Below are positions 1 to 7,436 of a DNA stretch of 17,532 nt, piece by piece. The position numbers and the translations under genes are program-made. The stretch's first letter is position 1. The number at the start of each line of letters is the position of its first letter. Below the pieces are notes generated by a model that was not told the origin of the DNA, did no database searches, and was given only the letters and a program-made list of their open reading frames with translations. The stretch is from UBA6109 sp035366835 (GTDB taxonomy: Bacteria > Desulfobacterota > Syntrophia > Syntrophales > UBA6109): assembly GCA_035366835.1 (NCBI GenBank), contig DAOSIS010000047.1:1-17532 (forward strand), given 5' to 3'.

Positions 1-442
1 CGGCGCAGATGGTCCCGGCCGAAAGCCCCGTGTCGTATCCGGTCTTTTTCATGACCGGGGCGGCCATCAACCCGATGATCGTGACCGAGGCGCCGACGAT
101 TCCCGTGGCCGCTGCAAAAAGGGTCGCCGTGAAGATGGTCCCCATGTACAGGGAGCCCCGAAGCCGGCCGGCGATGAGCTGCACCGCATGGAACAGACGC
201 TCCATGAGCCCCGCGCTCTCCAGGACGCAGCCCATGAAGGTGAAGAGGGCAACGGCTGCGAGGACCGTGTCCATCATCGTCCCGAAGAACGAATAGGTCA
301 TCAGGTGAAACACCTTGGGCCCAAGACCGATATAACCGAATATCGCGCCGAGGGTGATCAGCGTAAAGGATATGGGAAAACCGATACAGATAAAAAAGAA
401 GAGGCCTATCAAAAGGACGAGGCCATAGATTTCCAAGCTCAT
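1..442 (-). CDS. dctM: TRAP transporter large permease DctM, N-terminal part (cut by window edge)
   Basis: This is the large membrane subunit of a TRAP transporter, which carries out cation-coupled uptake of organic acids delivered by a periplasmic binding protein. Only the first 147 residues are in the window; the family is usually about 420-440 residues. The visible part begins MSLEIYGLVLLIGLFFF and has several hydrophobic membrane segments (about 5-40, 55-75 and 98-130). The Ala/Gly-rich stretch AATGIVGASV (111-120) and the following MKKTGYDTGLSAG are typical of the DctM family. The ATG at 440-442 is preceded by an AGGAGG ribosome site with 5-base spacing. It lies 83 bases downstream of dctQ in the same direction, so dctPQM is one transport locus. 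The substrate cannot be read from this subunit. Confidence 0.93.
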   Translation of the reverse strand, partial: MSLEIYGLVLLIGLFFFICIGFPISFTLITLGAIFGYIGLGPKVFHLMTYSFFGTMMDTVLAAVALFTFMGCVLESAGLMERLFHAVQLIAGRLRGSLYMGTIFTATLFAAATGIVGASVTIIGLMAAPVMKKTGYDTGLSAGTICA

Positions 443-525
443 TTATGCCTCCTGCACGGATTCGTGCATTCTATTCCCATAACTTCCGATCCCGGAGGTC
501 ACGCCGCACAAAGGGAACGTCCGTT

Positions 526-1071
526 TCAGGTGATTTCGCGGGGGCCGTCCATCGACTTGTAGCGGTGATCGACTCCCGTCGTCAGCGTCTGTATGCATTT
601 GATCAATTCGGAGATCCCTTGGAGGAGGATCAGAAAAGCGCTCAAGGGGATGACCAGCTTGTATGGGTAGGCCGGCGGCCTCCAGGTCGTCATCAGTTCC
701 TCCCTCAGGTCCCAGGATTCATAGAAGAAGTCCCAGCTCAACCAGGCGAACAGCACCATCCCGGGGAGGAAGAGGAAGAGGTAGCAGATCGCGTCCACCC
801 AGCACTGCGTCTTCACGGACCAGTTGCCGTAGAAGAAATCGGTCCGGATGTGCTTCCCCAGATAGAGCGTCATGGCCCCGGCGATGAAAAAATGGGTGCC
901 ATAGAACATGGTGGCCATATCGACCGCCCAGAGCGTGGGTCTGTAGGTGTAGCGGATGAACACCTCCCAGACCAGCACTGCCGCCATGGGGATGATCAGC
1001 CAGGAGATGGCCTTCCCCGACCAGAGGCTGATCCGGTCAATTCCTTTCGTAATACGATCGAGAGTATTCAT
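526..1071 (-). CDS. dctQ: TRAP transporter small permease DctQ
   Basis: This is the small four-helix membrane subunit that partners DctM in TRAP transporters. The 181-residue product has four hydrophobic segments at about 21-41, 54-72, 92-114 and 137-159. After the second helix comes the family-typical stretch KHIRTDFFYGNWS (73-85). The chosen start (MNTLDRITKG) has a GGAG about 9 bases upstream. An in-frame ATG 30 codons earlier would add a non-conserved hydrophilic extension lying in the dctP-dctQ spacer, so I reject it. The gene sits between dctP and dctM. The assignment to DctQ is firm from topology and context, although the family diverges strongly in sequence. Confidence 0.9.
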   Translation of the reverse strand: MNTLDRITKGIDRISLWSGKAISWLIIPMAAVLVWEVFIRYTYRPTLWAVDMATMFYGTHFFIAGAMTLYLGKHIRTDFFYGNWSVKTQCWVDAICYLFLFLPGMVLFAWLSWDFFYESWDLREELMTTWRPPAYPYKLVIPLSAFLILLQGISELIKCIQTLTTGVDHRYKSMDGPREIT

Positions 1072-1170
1072 ATCAAGCCGCTCCAAAGTGTTGTCGAAAG
1101 AAGTTCCCCTCGCGTATCCGGTCGGGTTCTCTCCCCTCAACACCGCAGTCTTCTTCTGCACATAACACCC

Positions 1171-1212
1171 GACCGGCCGGTCCTCGGATGATCCTCGGAG
1201 AACCGGCCGGTC
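1171..1212 (-). repeat. Long hairpin in the dctP-dctQ spacer
   Basis: A perfect 11-bp inverted repeat (GACCGGCCGGT at 1171-1181 and its complement at 1202-1212) flanks a 20-base loop. Each arm contains the 10-bp palindrome ACCGGCCGGT. The loop region also holds two direct copies of TCCTCGGA (1181-1188 and 1192-1199). It lies about 60 bases after the dctP stop and 100 bases before the dctQ start. No T-run follows on the minus strand, so it does not look like a classical terminator. An RNA-stabilising or attenuating stem that lets DctP outnumber the permease is a plausible inference. Confidence 0.6.
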
Positions 1213-1271
1213 AGGAGTGTTTCATGTCCATTCACGGTTCCACCGGGCGGAGTTTCCCCGCCGGCACCTTT

Positions 1272-2384
1272 TCACTTGGCAGTTTCCGCCGCTCCGGCGA
1301 TCAACTGTCCCAGTTTGTTGGTCTCCTTGGTGAAGGGAACGACCAACTGGGCATACTTGCGCTGCGAGTCGAGGACCCTCTTGAAGAAGGGATCCTTCTC
1401 CTCGAATTTGGCGAGCACCTTCTTCGATGACTTGATGAAGGCATCGGAATAGCCGGCCGGCGCGTCGAACAGCTTCACGCCCTTTTCCTTGGTCATGATC
1501 TGAAGGGCCTTGGCGTTTTCCTCCACGAAGAACAGGATTCCGTCGAGGATCGACTTCTCGGCTGCGGCTGCAACAATCGCCTGGATGTCGGCGGGGAGAG
1601 CACGCCACGCCTTGCCGTTGATCATGATATCCTGGATCCCGATGGCCTGGTGGAGCCCCTGGAGGCAGTAGTTCTTGGCCACGTCATAGAGACCCAGTTT
1701 CAGGTCGCTGGCCGTGTTGATCCACTCGCCGCCGTCGATGACGCCCCTCTCCAGCGCCGGGATGAGTTCCTGGCCGGCCACGTTCACCGGGATACCGCCC
1801 ATGTCTTTCAGAACGTCAGATGACAGACCGGAGGACATGCGGTACCGCATTTTCAGGTAATCCTGGAGCGTCTTGGGCGCCTTCTTGGCCCAACCGAAGG
1901 CCTCCGGGCCGTCCGGCGCGATCAGGAAGGGCATGACGTCCGCCTTGAGGATCTTCTGGTAGTACTCCAGATACAGTTCACGCCCGCCGCCGTTCAGGTA
2001 CCAGGAAAGATGGTTCATCATGTCCAGGCCGCTGCCGGCGCCGCCGAGGGGCGAGCTGAAGAGGCTGCCGCTCGGATTCTTCCCCATGGAATAGTGTGTC
2101 CACCACTGGCCGCATTCAATGATTCCCTTGTTGACGCCGTCGAGGATTTCAAAAGGGTTCACGATGGCGCCGCTCGCGAGCACCTCGATCTTCAGTCTCC
2201 CGCCCGACATCTTGTCGATGTCCGCGACCATCCTGTTCAGCAGCTCAATCTGAGGAGCCCCTGCGGGATGCGCGCTCTGCAATTTCCACTTGAACTGCGC
2301 CGGCGCCGCCGCCTGCGCCAAATCGGCCGTAACGCCTCCCATCATGAAGGCTGCGGCCACCAGCAATCCGACCAAAATCCTCAT
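1272..2384 (-). CDS. dctP: TRAP transporter periplasmic substrate-binding protein, TakP-like
   Basis: This periplasmic binding protein captures the solute and hands it to DctQM. The 370-residue product has a signal peptide with a hydrophobic core at about 4-19 and a likely cleavage near AQA-A (24-26). The mature part carries family landmarks: SAHPAGAPQIELLNRM (38-52), the GAIVNPFEILDGVNKG region (72-87), PEAFGW (160-165), the Arg-bearing KMRYRMSSGLSSDVLKDMGG (178-197), and ALERGVIDGGEW (210-221). These resemble the TakP branch, whose characterised members bind 2-oxo acids, but the ligand here is not determined. The ATG follows a GGAGG with about 8-base spacing. It is the first gene of dctPQM, downstream of a LysR gene on the same strand, which suggests substrate-responsive control. 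Confidence 0.93.
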   Translation of the reverse strand: MRILVGLLVAAAFMMGGVTADLAQAAAPAQFKWKLQSAHPAGAPQIELLNRMVADIDKMSGGRLKIEVLASGAIVNPFEILDGVNKGIIECGQWWTHYSMGKNPSGSLFSSPLGGAGSGLDMMNHLSWYLNGGGRELYLEYYQKILKADVMPFLIAPDGPEAFGWAKKAPKTLQDYLKMRYRMSSGLSSDVLKDMGGIPVNVAGQELIPALERGVIDGGEWINTASDLKLGLYDVAKNYCLQGLHQAIGIQDIMINGKAWRALPADIQAIVAAAAEKSILDGILFFVEENAKALQIMTKEKGVKLFDAPAGYSDAFIKSSKKVLAKFEEKDPFFKRVLDSQRKYAQLVVPFTKETNKLGQLIAGAAETAK

Positions 2385-2606
2385 AGCACTACCTCCCTCT
2401 CCTTTGGTTTTTTCCTGTTTCCTCTGTTAACGATCCAAAACCTACACGCCTTGGTGCCGCCCCCCGTCGGAACAGCGGAGGCATCAGAAACGGTTCGATC
2501 CTGCGGCGGCGCGGGATCCGGATGAAACAGGCAACCGGTCTTCATCCGGGGCGTCGTCGGAGATCTCCGGCGCCCCTCCGGAGGCGGCACAGGCCCATGG
2601 CCTCGC

Positions 2607-2635
2607 ATATTTCACCGCCTGCCGATTCAAGTCAA
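2607..2635 (-). promoter_or_regulatory. Weak candidate sigma-70 promoter for dctPQM
   Basis: On the minus strand TTGACT (2635-2630) is followed after 17 bases by AAATAT (2612-2607). The -35 box is good but the -10 box matches only three of six positions, as is common for promoters needing an activator. It sits just downstream of the two dyads, where a LysR activator could touch polymerase. The start of transcription is not proven. Confidence 0.3.
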
Positions 2636-2645
2636 ATATAATTAA

Positions 2646-2691
2646 GTAATACGCCCATTACGATGGATAATAGGTCCCTGATATCATCAGG
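2646..2691. promoter_or_regulatory. Pair of dyads, candidate LysR operator
   Basis: GTAAT-N6-ATTAC (2646-2661) and CCTGAT-N3-ATCAGG (2677-2691) are two imperfect palindromes in an AT-rich patch. Their centres are about 30 bp apart, close to three helical turns. LysR-type regulators usually bind two such sites on one DNA face upstream of the target promoter. Neither dyad is an exact T-N11-A box, so this is an inference from position and symmetry. Confidence 0.35.
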
Positions 2692-2803
2692 ATACATGCA
2701 TCACCGGTTGAAATGCCGCCGCGCCGGCCACCGCCCGTTCTTCCTTCTTCATGGCCCTCCGGAGCACGGTCCATGACCGCAGTGCGGGACGGGGAACGCC
2801 CGG

Positions 2804-3691
2804 TCACGATATCCCTCTTGTCGGGTGGCTGTGAAAATCGAAATTCTTGAACACCTCGACGAAACTGCGCACGGACCGGGACTTGCGCTTGTCCTTCAAG
2901 TAGATGAGATCGTAGGTGACGGAGATGGGGTCCAGGATCTCCACCATCTTGTACTTCCCCCGGGCCACGTCATCCCGGATGTCGAAGAGCGGGAAGAACG
3001 CGCCGCCCATGCCCAGATGGACCATGTGCTTGATCGCCGGGGGACTTTCGCATTCGATGAACTGCTCCAGCGGAATATTGCGCTCCTTGAAACCCCGGAT
3101 CAGATGGTCCCGCGTCGCCGATCCCTTTTCCGGAAGGATGAACGAGAACCCCGCGAGCTCGCGGAGGAAGACCTTTTCGTTCACGGCTTCCCGGGTGATG
3201 AAATACAGGGGCAGCTTCATGATCTCGCGGTAAATGATCTCGTCGGGATAGGGAACCCTCCCGATGACGGCGACATGGCAGTCGCCGTTGACGACCATCT
3301 CCATGATCTCGGTGGAAAGACCCGTGTAAATCTGAAATTTCAGATCGGGCTGGCACTCCTTCAAGCCGTTGAGGACATCGGGCATGATGTAGTTGACGAT
3401 GTAGGGCGTCGAGCCGATCTTGAGGTTCTGCTCGTCGCCCTGGATCAGGACATCCTTCAGATCGTCCAGCAGCGCGAACACCTGCTTGGCATAGGTGAAG
3501 GCGATCTTCCCTTCCTCGGTCAGCTCGAAGGCCTTCTTGTTGCGCCGGATCAGGATGACGTTGTAGGTCTTTTCGAGTTTCTTCACTTCGATGCTCAGCA
3601 CCGGCTGCGAAACGTTGAGTTCGCGTGCGGCCAGCGTGAAGCTCTTGTGCTTGGCGACCGTGTAAAATGCGAGCAAATGTTTGCAATTCAT
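2804..3691 (-). CDS. LysR-family transcriptional regulator
   Basis: This is a DNA-binding regulator of 295 residues, the normal length for the family. The N-terminal winged helix-turn-helix spans about 1-60 (MNCKHLLAFYTVAKHKSFTL, then ARELNVSQPVLSIEVKKLE). The effector-binding domain runs from about 90 (NLKIGSTPYIVNYIMPDVL) to near the C-terminus. The ATG at 3689-3691 follows a GGAAGGACA ribosome site. It lies directly upstream of dctPQM on the same strand and is divergent from the histidine kinase gene at 3891. By position it most likely controls the TRAP transporter in response to its substrate; control of the divergent kinase gene is also possible. The inducer cannot be inferred. Confidence 0.92.
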   Translation of the reverse strand: MNCKHLLAFYTVAKHKSFTLAARELNVSQPVLSIEVKKLEKTYNVILIRRNKKAFELTEEGKIAFTYAKQVFALLDDLKDVLIQGDEQNLKIGSTPYIVNYIMPDVLNGLKECQPDLKFQIYTGLSTEIMEMVVNGDCHVAVIGRVPYPDEIIYREIMKLPLYFITREAVNEKVFLRELAGFSFILPEKGSATRDHLIRGFKERNIPLEQFIECESPPAIKHMVHLGMGGAFFPLFDIRDDVARGKYKMVEILDPISVTYDLIYLKDKRKSRSVRSFVEVFKNFDFHSHPTRGIS

Positions 3692-3730
3692 GATTGTCCT
3701 TCCGGAACGGCAGGTTTTCCGATTGCTTTT

Positions 3731-3759
3731 ACTCTAGCAGAGCCAGGGACGGTAAACAA
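3731..3759 (-). promoter_or_regulatory. Candidate promoter of the lysR gene
   Basis: On the minus strand TTGTTT (3759-3754) precedes TAGAGT (3736-3731) with a 17-base spacer. This would start transcription near 3724, giving a leader of about 33 bases. A short CTCT-AGC-AGAG dyad (3732-3742) overlaps the -10 box and might allow self-regulation. Confidence 0.4.
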
Positions 3760-3793
3760 CAGGAAACCGGAAGGTCTTTTCAAGGATCTCGGA

Positions 3794-3823
3794 TTGATCG
3801 CCCATGCCCGATGATGATATAAG
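3794..3823 (+). promoter_or_regulatory. Candidate promoter of the Cache histidine kinase gene
   Basis: TTGATC (3794-3799) and TATAAG (3818-3823) are separated by 18 bases. The -10 box matches five of six consensus positions. The predicted start near 3830 gives a leader of about 60 bases before the kinase ATG at 3891. It is divergent from the lysR promoter in the same 199-base gap. Confidence 0.5.
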
Positions 3824-3890
3824 CCTTCGTTAAAGGCGACACGGAGGCACGGCGGCGGGACGAAAAAACAGGAGGGCTCGGGAAGACAGG

Positions 3891-5888
3891 ATGAACGTCA
3901 TCGAACGCGCACTGAGCAGGCTGTTCACCGTCAACCTCAAGACCCGCCTGGTTCTTGGGTTCCTCGTCGCCACCTGCCTGACGGGCGTCGTCGCCACACT
4001 CGTGGGCATCCGCATCATCAACAAGACCACCATCGACGAGGCCCAGAACAAGGTCAGCGAAAACATCAATACGGCGCGGCTGATCTACAACTACAGCCTC
4101 GAAAGGCTTGCCGCCCAGATTCAGTTCATCGTCGTCACCTCCCACCTGCACAGGGCGATCGCGACAACGGACATCCGGGCGATGGAAAACCTCCGGCGGG
4201 TGATCCGGTTCGGCTATATCCCCGAGATGAGCGGCCGGCAGCCCTATCTCGACATGCTGACAGTCGCGGACGCCCGCGGAACGGTAATCTACCGAACCGC
4301 CAATCCCGCGGCCGCGGGGGACAGCCTGCTGTGGGACCCCGTCGTGAAGCGGTGCATCGAAAAGCGATCCCCGCAGTCCGCAACGCAGATCCTGTCGCTC
4401 GCCCGCATCGAACGGGAGAACCCGCGCCTGTCCGACCGCGTGAAGATCCCCATCGTCCGGACGCCCATGTCGTTCGAAATCCGCGAGACCCACCTGAACG
4501 AAGGAATGGTCCTGAGGGCCGCCTATCCGATTCTCGACGAACATCAGCAGCTGCTGGGCATCCTCGTCGGCGGCATCCTCCTCAACGGCGACTACGGCAT
4601 CGTCGATGAGATCAAGGGAACCGTTTATCACGACGAGAAATACGCGGGCCGGGACATGGGCGTCGCGACGATTTTTCAGCGCGGTGTGCGGATCTCCACG
4701 AACGTGATGACCGAGGGCAACCGGCGCGCCATCGGGACGCCCGTGTCCAGGGAGGTCTACGAAAAGGTCCTCGGCAGGGGGGAAGACTGGATCGGCAGGG
4801 CCTTCGTCGTCAACGACTGGTATATCACGACCTACAGCCCCATCCGCGGCATCGACCAGGACATCATCGGCATTCTCTACACAGGCATCCTGGAAGCGAA
4901 ATACACGGACATCAAGCGCCGGACCATGTGGACCTTCGTGGTCGTCACCCTGGCGGGAATGGTGGTCGCCTTCGGCATTTCCTACTACCTGGGCAACACG
5001 ATCCTGCGCCGCATCCGCATCCTGAAGAAGGCGGCCGACGCCATCTCGTCCGGCAACCTCGATTACCGCCTCACGCAGGACCAGTACTCAGGCTTCGGCA
5101 TGCTGGACGAGGCCTTCAACAACATGACCCGTTCTCTCCGGGACCGGGACGAACGCCTTCAGAAGGCCTTCCAGCGGCTGACGGCCTCCGAGCGCATGGC
5201 GGCCCTGGGCCAGATGGCCGCCGGCGTCGCCCACGAGATCAACAATCCCTTGGGCGGCATTCTCCTGTACAGCAATCTCGTCCTGGAAGACCTGCCCGAA
5301 GGGCATCCCGCGCGGCAGAATCTGGAAAAGATCATCTACCAGACGAACCGCAGCAAGCGGATCGTCCAGAATCTCCTCGACTTCGCCCGGACGCCCGCCG
5401 GCAATGCGACCCCCCTGTCTGTCGTCGACGTCATCATGAGCGCGATCGGTCTCGTCAAGGACCAGTCGATGTTCCTGGGGATCGAAGTCGACATGCGCCT
5501 GACGGAGGATCTGCCCCCCGTCCTCGGCGACTACTCGCGGCTGGAGGAGGTTTTTCTCAATCTCTTCGTCAACGCCGCCGATGCCATGGCCGGCAAAGGC
5601 ACCCTGAGAATCACCACCCGTCTCAACACGGTCAACAGCATCCGCATCGCCGTTTCCGATACGGGCAAGGGCATCGAGCGGTCCTACCTGCAGCACATCT
5701 TCGAGCCTTTCTTCACGACCAAGGAACCCGGGCAGGGGACCGGACTGGGGTTGTCCATCGCCTACGGAATCGTCCGGGAACACAACGGCACCATCGACGT
5801 GGAAAGCGAACCGGGACGGGGAACGACATTCGTCATCACGCTTCCCGCCTATCTGGGAAATGCGCGGGAAAGGAAAGAGGACGCATGA
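3891..5888 (+). CDS. Membrane sensor histidine kinase (Cache-HAMP-HisKA-HATPase)
   Basis: This membrane sensor kinase autophosphorylates on histidine and passes the phosphate to a response regulator. The 665-residue protein has a first membrane helix at about 19-43 and a large periplasmic region (about 45-345) that looks like a Cache-type ligand sensor. A second helix (about 347-367) is followed by a HAMP linker (about 368-422). The HisKA motif AAGVAHEINNPLGGI contains phospho-acceptor His448. The ATPase domain shows the N box (NLFVNAADAM, 557-566), G1 (DTGKGI, 590-595), F box (FEPFFTTK) and G2 (GTGLGLSI, 616-623). Its stop codon overlaps the start of the sigma-54 activator (ATGA), so that protein is almost certainly its partner. 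The ligand is unknown; Cache domains often sense small organic acids, which would suit the neighbouring TRAP genes, but this is inference. Confidence 0.93.
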   Translation: MNVIERALSRLFTVNLKTRLVLGFLVATCLTGVVATLVGIRIINKTTIDEAQNKVSENINTARLIYNYSLERLAAQIQFIVVTSHLHRAIATTDIRAMENLRRVIRFGYIPEMSGRQPYLDMLTVADARGTVIYRTANPAAAGDSLLWDPVVKRCIEKRSPQSATQILSLARIERENPRLSDRVKIPIVRTPMSFEIRETHLNEGMVLRAAYPILDEHQQLLGILVGGILLNGDYGIVDEIKGTVYHDEKYAGRDMGVATIFQRGVRISTNVMTEGNRRAIGTPVSREVYEKVLGRGEDWIGRAFVVNDWYITTYSPIRGIDQDIIGILYTGILEAKYTDIKRRTMWTFVVVTLAGMVVAFGISYYLGNTILRRIRILKKAADAISSGNLDYRLTQDQYSGFGMLDEAFNNMTRSLRDRDERLQKAFQRLTASERMAALGQMAAGVAHEINNPLGGILLYSNLVLEDLPEGHPARQNLEKIIYQTNRSKRIVQNLLDFARTPAGNATPLSVVDVIMSAIGLVKDQSMFLGIEVDMRLTEDLPPVLGDYSRLEEVFLNLFVNAADAMAGKGTLRITTRLNTVNSIRIAVSDTGKGIERSYLQHIFEPFFTTKEPGQGTGLGLSIAYGIVREHNGTIDVESEPGRGTTFVITLPAYLGNARERKEDA

Positions 5889-7246
5889 AGAAGACACCGA
5901 AACGATCTCCACGGGTCCTGATCATCGACGACGAGGACACCATCCGCGACGGCTGCAGCCAGACCCTGACGCGGAGCGGCTGCACCGTCGAGACGTCGGG
6001 CGACGCCCTGGAAGGATTGCGCCTCGCATCGAGGGACGTCTACGACGTGGTGCTCCTGGACATCCGCATGCCGAAGGTGGAAGGGCTCGAATTGCTCAGG
6101 CGCCTCAAGCAGGAATCCGGCATCCGCGGCAGGATCATCGTCATCACGGGATACGGCACGATTCCCCTGTCCGTCGAGGCGATGCGCCTGGGGGCATTCA
6201 ACTTCCTGACGAAACCGTTCGACGGGGCCGCGCTCCGCCGGGCCGTCGAGGAGGCCGCCGGACCAGGGGGAGACCAGGAGTCCGGCCAGCCGCTCGCCAT
6301 GCTGATCGGCGGAAGCGATTACATGCAGGAGCTTCGCGAAACCCTCCGTAAGATCGCCCAGACGGACAGCACCGTCCTGATCACGGGGGAAAGCGGAACC
6401 GGAAAGGAGCTCGTGGCACGCACCCTCCATTCCCTCAGCCGGCGCAGCAGCCGTCCCTTCGTCGCCGTGGACTGCAGCTCGCTCGTGGAGAACCTGATGG
6501 AAAGCGAATTGTTCGGACACCTGAAAGGGGCTTTCAGCGGGGCCACGGAAAGGCGCGAGGGCCGATTCCAGATGGCCCACGAGGGCTCCATTTTCCTCGA
6601 CGAAATCGGCAACCTCAGCCTGCAGGTCCAGACGAAGCTGCTGCGGGCGCTCCAGGAACGGGAAGTGCCGCGCGTCGGAAGCTCGACGCCCGAGAAGGTG
6701 GATGTGAGGGTCATCACGGCCACAAACCGGGATATCCGCGCCGAGGTCGACGCGGGCCGCTTCCGTGAGGATCTCTTCTACCGGATCTCCGTGATCCCCG
6801 TCGAGATACGCCCCCTCCGCGAACACCGGGCCGATATCCTGCCCATCGCCCAGCACTATCTGGAGATCTTCCGGATCCGGCACGCCAGCACCGTCCGCCA
6901 ACTCTCCGAAGAAGTGAAGAAATCGCTGCTCGCATACAACTGGCCCGGAAATATCCGGGAGTTGAAGAATACGATCGAGCGCCTCTGCGTCCTCTGCGAC
7001 CATGAAACGGTCCAGCCCGCCGACATCCTCTACTACGGCCAAAGCCGGGATTCCAGGGCCCCCGTCGTCGATGCCTTCTCCGGCCGCATGACGCTGGTCG
7101 ACGTGGAAAAAGAGCATATCGAAAAGGCCCTGCGGCACTTCCACGGCCAGATCAACAAGACGGCCCAATTCCTCGGCATCGACCGGAAGACGCTGCGCCT
7201 GCGCATCCGCAGCTACGGGATCAGGACGGACGAGGACGAACGTTGA
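5885..7246 (+). CDS. NtrC-type sigma-54-dependent response regulator
   Basis: This phosphorylation-controlled enhancer-binding protein uses ATP hydrolysis to open sigma-54 promoters. The 453-residue product has a receiver domain (about 9-125) with acidic pocket Asp15/Asp16, phospho-acceptor Asp59, Thr88 and Lys110. The AAA+ domain (about 138-370) shows Walker A GESGTGKE (168-175), the sigma-54 contact loop as GAFSGA (215-220) rather than the usual GAFTGA, Walker B SIFLDEIG (235-242), arginine-finger region FREDLFYR (293-300) and WPGNIREL (353-360). A Fis-type helix-turn-helix closes the protein (about 410-447). The start overlaps the kinase stop by four bases; no other start in this frame fits the receiver domain. 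A sigma-54 promoter lies 140 bases after the gene and is the obvious local target. Confidence 0.95.
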   Translation: MKKTPKRSPRVLIIDDEDTIRDGCSQTLTRSGCTVETSGDALEGLRLASRDVYDVVLLDIRMPKVEGLELLRRLKQESGIRGRIIVITGYGTIPLSVEAMRLGAFNFLTKPFDGAALRRAVEEAAGPGGDQESGQPLAMLIGGSDYMQELRETLRKIAQTDSTVLITGESGTGKELVARTLHSLSRRSSRPFVAVDCSSLVENLMESELFGHLKGAFSGATERREGRFQMAHEGSIFLDEIGNLSLQVQTKLLRALQEREVPRVGSSTPEKVDVRVITATNRDIRAEVDAGRFREDLFYRISVIPVEIRPLREHRADILPIAQHYLEIFRIRHASTVRQLSEEVKKSLLAYNWPGNIRELKNTIERLCVLCDHETVQPADILYYGQSRDSRAPVVDAFSGRMTLVDVEKEHIEKALRHFHGQINKTAQFLGIDRKTLRLRIRSYGIRTDEDER

Positions 7247-7308
7247 GTCTCTCCGCGCACGGACCGGAGAACCACCGCTCCCGGCAGGGGCTGTTTTCCT
7301 CACCTTCC

Positions 7309-7323
7309 GGGGCACTTTGCCCC
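7309..7323 (+). repeat. Short GC hairpin after the sigma-54 activator gene
   Basis: GGGGCA-CTT-TGCCCC forms a perfect 6-bp stem with a three-base loop, 62 bases after the activator stop. No T-run follows, so it is at best a weak terminator separating the activator transcript from the downstream sigma-54 transcription unit. Confidence 0.35.
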
Positions 7324-7339
7324 TCCCGCGGACACCGGC

Positions 7340-7353
7340 CATCGCATGCGATG
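7340..7353. promoter_or_regulatory. 14-bp palindrome, candidate activator binding site
   Basis: CATCGCATGCGATG is a perfect 14-bp palindrome 32 bp upstream of the -24/-12 promoter, centred about 65 bases before the predicted transcription start. Symmetric sites upstream of sigma-54 promoters usually bind the dimeric Fis-like domain of an enhancer-binding protein. This one is closer to the promoter than many known enhancer sites, so the assignment is tentative. A smaller palindrome CAACATGTTG (7371-7380) lies between it and the promoter. Confidence 0.4.
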
Positions 7354-7385
7354 AAATTCACCATCAATTCCAACATGTTGCACAG

Positions 7386-7401
7386 TGGCACTCCATTTGC
7401 T
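7386..7401 (+). promoter_or_regulatory. Sigma-54 (-24/-12) promoter
   Basis: TGGCACTCCATTTGCT matches the sigma-54 consensus TGGCACG-N4-TTGCW at all positions except the seventh. The invariant GG (7387-7388) and GC (7399-7400) have the required 10-base spacing. Transcription should start near 7412, ten bases before the ribosome site of the receiver gene at 7437. Its position directly after the NtrC-type activator gene makes local control very likely. Confidence 0.85.
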
Positions 7402-7436
7402 TCCCTGTCCGTCAAAAAGACAAGGAGGGCTCGGCC

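Larger units (their letters stand above)
2385..2803 (-). other. Gene-free 419-base regulatory gap between lysR and dctP
   Basis: I see no credible gene here; the open frames are proline- and arginine-rich and lack ribosome sites. The part nearest dctP holds an inverted repeat CCGGATGAA/TTCATCCGG (2518-2526 and 2541-2549), the 12-bp palindrome CGGAGATCTCCG (2558-2569) and the 10-bp palindrome CCTCCGGAGG (2575-2584). An AT-rich patch at about 2607-2700 stands out from the GC-rich surroundings and carries two further dyads. The gap probably contains the dctP promoter and a leader of up to about 200 bases. Confidence 0.5.

Noticed and set aside
2381..2608. Small 75-codon minus-strand gene upstream of dctP
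   Set aside because: Pro/Arg-rich composition, no ribosome site, and it overlaps the dctP start and the probable promoter leader.
4928..5884. Upstream extension of the sigma-54 activator frame
   Set aside because: It reads through the out-of-frame kinase gene as Arg/Pro-rich sequence. The receiver domain begins right after the ATG at 5885, which overlaps the kinase stop.
5849..7342. A 497-codon minus-strand open frame opposite the sigma-54 activator
   Set aside because: It mirrors the codon bias of the real gene on the other strand, is rich in Asp, Gly and Arg, and has no ribosome site or recognisable domain.
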